NCBI GenBank assembly: GCA_016789785.1
Contig: JAEUQE010000182.1
Coordinates: 1 to 19,136, forward strand
Origin: Bryobacterales bacterium
GTDB taxonomy: Bacteria > Acidobacteriota > Terriglobia > Bryobacterales > Bryobacteraceae
Direction of reading: 5' to 3'
Length of the DNA: 19,136 nucleotides
Shown: piece after piece, positions 15,545 through 19,136 of the stretch
Position numbering within the stretch: position 1 is the first letter of the stretch
Layout of the letters: each line of letters starts with the position of its first letter
The notes under the pieces: generated by a model
The model's input: the letters and a program-made list of their open reading frames with translations, nothing else
What the model was told of the DNA's origin: nothing
Databases searched by the model: none
Made by a program: the position numbers and the translations under genes

Positions 15545-17692
15545 TCAAGCGTTTCCGCGCGCGGGCGCGTTTTCCAGCAGTTCGAGAATCTCCACCAAAC
15601 GGATCGCGGCTTCCTGCTTTCTTCCGTAGCGCAACTCATGATATGCGGATGTGAACTCCGACACGAGTCTCGACGTGGCCGCGTCGGGAACAAGCTGCGC
15701 GAATTCATTCGGTGTCAGCCATGCAGGCTTCTGCATACCGCGTCTGCGCAGAATCGAGAGCATTCGCTCATAGAGGATGGTGGCATCGGAAGCGGTGACT
15801 TCGCCTCGCTGGACACGGCGCACCTGCAGAATCAGCTTGAACTTGCGCCAAAGCACTGGGCTCACGAGAATCAGAAACACGGCGAGCATCAGTGCAGCAA
15901 CAGCCATGCCTGCATAGCGCTGCGCATCTTCGGCGCCTGCGCGAATCTGCCGGAAGAGCCGCTCGATCCTACGATCGAAGTATCGCAGTGCGAAGTTGTG
16001 GCTGGATTGCTCGAGATTGCCGACCAGATTCAACTGCCGGTCCACATCGTAGGCGAGCACCCAATCCTGCCAGAACACCTGCATCGCGTCGAGATAGAGT
16101 TGCAGGCGCGTGGCGAAGGAGAACTGCGATGAAGTGCTTGGCGGAGTGGGATCGAATGTCGTCCAGCCGGTCTCGGGCAGCCACGCTTCCACCCAGCTAT
16201 GCGCATCGCTCGCGCGGATGAGATACCAGCCGCTGAAAGGATTGAAGATGCCGCTTTGAAATCCGGTGACCACGCGTGCGGGGACTCCAATGGAGCGCAA
16301 CATCACCACCATGGCTGATGCGAAATACTCGCAGTGCCCCTTCTTGCGCGAGAAGAGGAAGTCGGCGACGGGATCGGGGGTTTGTTTGCCGGGCAACTCC
16401 GTGGTGTAGGGATAGGACCTGATCAGATGCTGCTCAATGGCGCGGGCGCGAGCGGCATCATTCGGAGAACCTGCGGCGACTCGCACGGAGAGGTCGTGCA
16501 CTCTCGAATCCATGGCCGGTAACTGAAGATTCGCCGCGCGCGCGGAATCAGACAGTGGCTTCGTCAGGTAGCCGGGGACTTTCTGCCAGTCCACAACACT
16601 GTAGGCGGAATAGCGCAGACGGTCAGGCGGGCCGAATCCGAGCCGGTAGCTGTTGGATGGCGTGCGGATGATCATCGGGACGCTGATGTAGAGCGCCTCC
16701 GGCGTGCCTGCGAAGAAGAGCGCATCCGACGCGGACTCCTGCATGGCGACCTGATAGCTGATGCGGCGTCCCGGTGCGAGTTGCTGCTCGACGCTGGCGA
16801 TGCGGAGCAGGCCGCTCGACTCGACCGTCAGCACCTCCTCCGTGTTCACTTTGTTGAACCACCGTTTGCCGTCGAAGGTGGTGAGCGCTGCGCCGCGCCA
16901 CTTTAACGCAAGCGGCGGAGTGTTCTGCAGCATGCGGATGTGCATCACCGCGGTGCTTCGCATCTGCAACTCGCCGATTTGGCCAAGCGCCACTTCATTG
17001 GAGAAGCCAGGGATGTGATACTGCGCGGGCACAAATCGCTGCAGCGCGGCGCGCGCGGTGCGAGGCAGAAGAAAGAAGAAGCCGCTGGTGATCAGCAGAA
17101 TTCCGAGGACGGTGAAGACAGTGAGCCCCGCCAGCCGAAGGCCGAAGTGCCGGCGCCCGTTGCGAACCACGGTGTCGGAACGCAAGGCCGCCCTACGGAT
17201 CTCAGACGCTGCAAACGTGGCCACGCCGAACAGGAAGAAGAGCGCGAGAAACAGGAAGAAGTTCGCGTTCGAGGAGAGAATCGCCGCGGCGAGGAGTTCC
17301 AGAAACGCGATGATCTTGACGTAGAAGTAGTCCCGCTCCGTAGTGGCCGTGAGGATCTTCACCACCGCAAGAAAGAAGACGAGGTGAACAGTGGCGGTGA
17401 GAAAGTCGCGCGAGACCCAATAGTAGTCGACCGGATAGAAAGCCACGTAAGCGAGCGTGAGCGCATTGACCACGCGTTGCGAGAGATCGATCCGGAACCA
17501 ACCGAAAACCAGCAGGGCGCGAGCCACAAGCCCCGCTCCGGTGACCGCCGCCGTCGGCAGATCCAGATAGCCTGAGCCCAGAACGGCGAAGTACCCGCTG
17601 GCAAGCAGACCGAGCAGCGCGAACTCGAAGAAGAAGCCGGCTGGCGACTTCGCTCCCAGATCTTCGCGCGTGATGTCAGCAGCGGCGGTCAT
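15545..17692 (-). CDS. TgpA-like membrane transglutaminase
   Basis: This 715-residue protein has the three-part TgpA layout. N-terminal membrane helices (about 20-210, DUF3488-like) are followed by an extracytoplasmic transglutaminase domain. One more helix (about 605-627) precedes a C-terminal cytoplasmic DUF4129-like tail (YERMLSILRRRGMQKPAWLTPNEFA). The catalytic Cys-His-Asp triad fits C454 in KGHCEYFASAMVVMLRSIGVPARVVTGF, H498 in DAHSWVEAW and D514 in TFDPTPP. TgpA of Pseudomonas is essential and linked to the cell envelope; the true substrate is not settled. ATG 17692 overlaps the stop of the upstream lipoprotein gene as ATGA, so their translation is probably coupled. The MoxR ATPase and DUF58 genes that often accompany TgpA are not in this window. 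Confidence 0.94.
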   Translation of the reverse strand: MTAAADITREDLGAKSPAGFFFEFALLGLLASGYFAVLGSGYLDLPTAAVTGAGLVARALLVFGWFRIDLSQRVVNALTLAYVAFYPVDYYWVSRDFLTATVHLVFFLAVVKILTATTERDYFYVKIIAFLELLAAAILSSNANFFLFLALFFLFGVATFAASEIRRAALRSDTVVRNGRRHFGLRLAGLTVFTVLGILLITSGFFFLLPRTARAALQRFVPAQYHIPGFSNEVALGQIGELQMRSTAVMHIRMLQNTPPLALKWRGAALTTFDGKRWFNKVNTEEVLTVESSGLLRIASVEQQLAPGRRISYQVAMQESASDALFFAGTPEALYISVPMIIRTPSNSYRLGFGPPDRLRYSAYSVVDWQKVPGYLTKPLSDSARAANLQLPAMDSRVHDLSVRVAAGSPNDAARARAIEQHLIRSYPYTTELPGKQTPDPVADFLFSRKKGHCEYFASAMVVMLRSIGVPARVVTGFQSGIFNPFSGWYLIRASDAHSWVEAWLPETGWTTFDPTPPSTSSQFSFATRLQLYLDAMQVFWQDWVLAYDVDRQLNLVGNLEQSSHNFALRYFDRRIERLFRQIRAGAEDAQRYAGMAVAALMLAVFLILVSPVLWRKFKLILQVRRVQRGEVTASDATILYERMLSILRRRGMQKPAWLTPNEFAQLVPDAATSRLVSEFTSAYHELRYGRKQEAAIRLVEILELLENAPARGNA

Positions 17693-18087
17693 TTCCGTAA
17701 GGACTGCTCGAGTTGTTTGGCGAGATCGCTCATGCCGTCGCGATTCTCCGCATCCGATACCAGCACCACAAAGAACGGACCTTCGTGGAAGGCCATCTTG
17801 AGCGGCTCCGGCCGCCATTTCTGCACCATCTCAAACGCGACAGCCTGGCCGCCCATCTCGTACACGGTTGCTGTCATCTTCGAACCGCCCACCTGATAAA
17901 CCGCACGGCGCGAGCGTTTCAATCCAAGGCGCTTGTACTCTTCGGGATTCTCCTCGGCCGGCACGTTTTCGACGTTGAGACGGCGATGCGCGCCGGCCAT
18001 CATCGGCAACAATTCCATGCGCTGCGCTTCGTTCTGGCAGGACGAGAGGAGAACCGCGGCGATGAGGATGTGTCGGCGTGAGAGCAT
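17689..18087 (-). CDS. Putative lipoprotein coupled to the transglutaminase
   Basis: This 132-residue protein begins MLSRRHILIAAVLLSSCQ, a lipoprotein signal with lipobox LSSC and lipidation at C17, so it should be anchored in the envelope. The mature part has no motif I can name; it contains a basic stretch (YKRLGLKRSRRAVYQ), then beta-like strands (KMTATVYEMGGQAVAFEMVQKW) and a helical end (MSDLAKQLEQSLRK). The ATG at 18087 has GGGAG 4 nt upstream; the frame remains open to 18180 but crosses the divergent promoter. It overlaps the transglutaminase start, so it may be a partner or cargo of that envelope enzyme. This link is inferred from arrangement alone. Confidence 0.82.
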   Translation of the reverse strand: MLSRRHILIAAVLLSSCQNEAQRMELLPMMAGAHRRLNVENVPAEENPEEYKRLGLKRSRRAVYQVGGSKMTATVYEMGGQAVAFEMVQKWRPEPLKMAFHEGPFFVVLVSDAENRDGMSDLAKQLEQSLRK

Positions 18088-18115
18088 GATACTCCCATGG
18101 TACAAGCAAGTTTCC

Positions 18116-18155
18116 GTTCGCACGCTGCGCGCGATGTTCGCACGCTCCGCGCGGT
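18116..18155. repeat. 20-bp tandem direct repeat in a divergent promoter
   Basis: Two adjacent 20-bp units, 18116-18135 and 18136-18155, differ at only two positions. Each begins GTTCGCACGCT and continues CGCGCG. They fill the centre of the 82-bp gap between the lipoprotein start and the oxidoreductase start and end one base before a -10-like TATAGT. A period of about two helical turns would put bound proteins on the same face of the DNA. Confidence 0.75.
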
Positions 18156-18156
18156 G

Positions 18157-18162
18157 TATAGT
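18157..18162 (+). promoter_or_regulatory. Candidate -10 box TATAGT
   Basis: TATAGT lies directly after the tandem repeat and 7 nt before ATG 18170. Transcription would start at or next to the A of the start codon, giving a leaderless message; this fits the absence of a ribosome site there. No clear -35 is seen, so an activator bound to the repeats is possible. Confidence 0.45.
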
Positions 18163-18169
18163 GCATCTT

Positions 18170-19136
18170 ATGTCCTCCACACATTCGTCTCCCTTCGCGA
18201 ATCGACGCGATGCGATGAAGTCCGCAGCAGGCTTGCTGATCGGAACTCACAGCGCCTGGGCGGGCGCGAACGACAAGGTGCGTCTTGCGATCGTTGGAAT
18301 GGGCGGGCGCGGCACGGAGTTGATGCGCCAGACCGCGAAGATCTCCAACGTGGAGATCGGCGCTCTGGTCGACCCGGATGGACGCCGCACGGAGAAAGCG
18401 GCCGGTGTTCTTCAACAGTTGACCAACGGGGCGATGAAGCCGAAGCTCGAATCCGACATGCGCCGCGCATTCGACGATAAGAACATCGACGCGGTGTTTG
18501 TCGCCAACTGCAATCACTGGCACTCGCTGACCGGAATATGGGCCTGTCAGGCAGGGAAGGATGTCTACGTGGAGAAGCCCGTTTCGCACAACGTCTTTGA
18601 AGGGGGCAAACTCGTCGAGGCGGCGCGCAAGCATAAGCGCATTGTGCAGGGCGGTACTCAGCGCCGCTCCTATGGACGCTTTCGCAAGGTGATCGAGATG
18701 ATTCACGGCGGCGCGATCGGCGACATTTATCTCGCGAAGTGGGTGTTCCCCGGGAGCCGTGATTCCATCGGATTCAAGGATCCGCAGTCGCAGCCGCCAT
18801 CGTGGCTCAACTGGGATCTGTGGCTCGGCCCGGCGCAGATGCAGCCGTATCACGAGAATCTGGTTCACTACAACTGGCACTGGTTCTGGGATTTCGGCAA
18901 CGGCGAACTCGGCAACAACGGGATCCATCTCGTCGATGTGGCGCGGTGGGCGATGCGCAAGGAACTGCCAGTGAAAGTCTACTCGAGCGGTGGACGCTTC
19001 GGATACAAGGATCAGGCGGAGACGCCAAACACGCAGACCGTTACCTGGACCTACGCCGACGGCAGCGCGATGCTTGGCGAGTTGCGCGGGCTCTATACAT
19101 CGGAGCCGATGTCGTGGGATTTCTTCGGCACCAAGG
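18170..19136 (+). CDS. Tat-exported Gfo/Idh/MocA oxidoreductase (partial)
   Basis: The frame from ATG 18170 is open to the window end and encodes the first 322 residues of an NAD(P)-dependent oxidoreductase. The N-terminus has a twin-arginine-type signal (NRRDAMKSAAGLLIG, residues 11-25). The Rossmann fold follows with VRLAIVGMGGRG (38-48). The family's EKP motif is in VYVEKPVSHN (132-141), and ELGNNGIHLVDVARW carries the His-Asp region used in catalysis. Such exported members often act on sugars or sugar alcohols, and some remove blood-group sugars or take part in planctomycete and acidobacterial sugar metabolism; the substrate here is unknown. The C-terminal end lies beyond the window. It is divergent from the lipoprotein gene across the 20-bp tandem repeat. 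Confidence 0.93.
   Translation, partial: MSSTHSSPFANRRDAMKSAAGLLIGTHSAWAGANDKVRLAIVGMGGRGTELMRQTAKISNVEIGALVDPDGRRTEKAAGVLQQLTNGAMKPKLESDMRRAFDDKNIDAVFVANCNHWHSLTGIWACQAGKDVYVEKPVSHNVFEGGKLVEAARKHKRIVQGGTQRRSYGRFRKVIEMIHGGAIGDIYLAKWVFPGSRDSIGFKDPQSQPPSWLNWDLWLGPAQMQPYHENLVHYNWHWFWDFGNGELGNNGIHLVDVARWAMRKELPVKVYSSGGRFGYKDQAETPNTQTVTWTYADGSAMLGELRGLYTSEPMSWDFFGTK

Noticed and set aside
16940..17575. 211-residue plus-strand open frame opposite the transglutaminase gene
   Set aside because: Extremely rich in Arg, Glu and Lys, as expected from the reverse of codons for hydrophobic helices; no start context or family match.
17831..18928. 365-residue minus-strand open frame at the right end
   Set aside because: It overlaps the lipoprotein gene out of frame and the antisense of the Gfo/Idh gene, which has clear Rossmann and EKP motifs.

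Overview
The window is GC-rich, gene-dense bacterial chromosome with 17 genes I can support, plus a short low-confidence ORF pair. It best fits an acidobacterium of the Bryobacterales/Solibacter type. That is an inference from family content: a secreted protein with carboxypeptidase-regulatory-like repeats, a secreted protein with GY-type 29-residue repeats like those on acidobacterial BlaR1-type proteins, a Tat-exported Gfo/Idh oxidoreductase, and palindromic intergenic repeats. No tRNA, rRNA, CRISPR array, prophage or insertion sequence was seen.

Layout. Positions 1-2408 (+) hold the 3' end of gltB and complete gltD, the two subunits of NADPH glutamate synthase. A helical orphan protein follows (2442-3446, -). 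Divergent from it is an AraC/GyrI-type regulator (3580-4485, +), overlapping by ATGA a VOC/glyoxalase-fold protein (4482-4895). A three-gene minus-strand cluster (7784 down to 5133) reads AAC(3)-type acetyltransferase, then a secreted propeller-like protein broken by a frameshift, then an exported DinB-fold protein. A repeat-rich intergenic stretch (7785-8247) precedes a small secreted protein (8248-8646, +), a YggX-type Fe(II)-trafficking protein (8662-8991, -), the GY-repeat secreted protein (9187-9924, +) and a large carboxypeptidase-regulatory-like secreted protein (10002-11621, +).

Positions 11849-14825 hold a divergent glycosyltransferase pair with starts only 31 bp apart: a processive GT2 (-) and a polytopic GT-C/GT87-type enzyme (+). 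Together they suggest extracellular glycan or glycolipid synthesis. A short possible coding pair and a small three-helix membrane protein follow. On the minus strand a lipoprotein (17689-18087) is translationally coupled to a TgpA-like membrane transglutaminase (15545-17692). A Tat-exported Gfo/Idh/MocA oxidoreductase (18170 onward, +) leaves the window incomplete.

No clearly new multi-gene system is visible; most genes are ordinary housekeeping or accessory genes. The best leads are the repeat families (two copies of a double-hairpin element, a triple 22-bp tandem array, and a 20-bp tandem repeat in a divergent promoter), the orphan helical protein, the frameshifted gene next to the AAC(3)-type enzyme, and the lipoprotein-transglutaminase pair.
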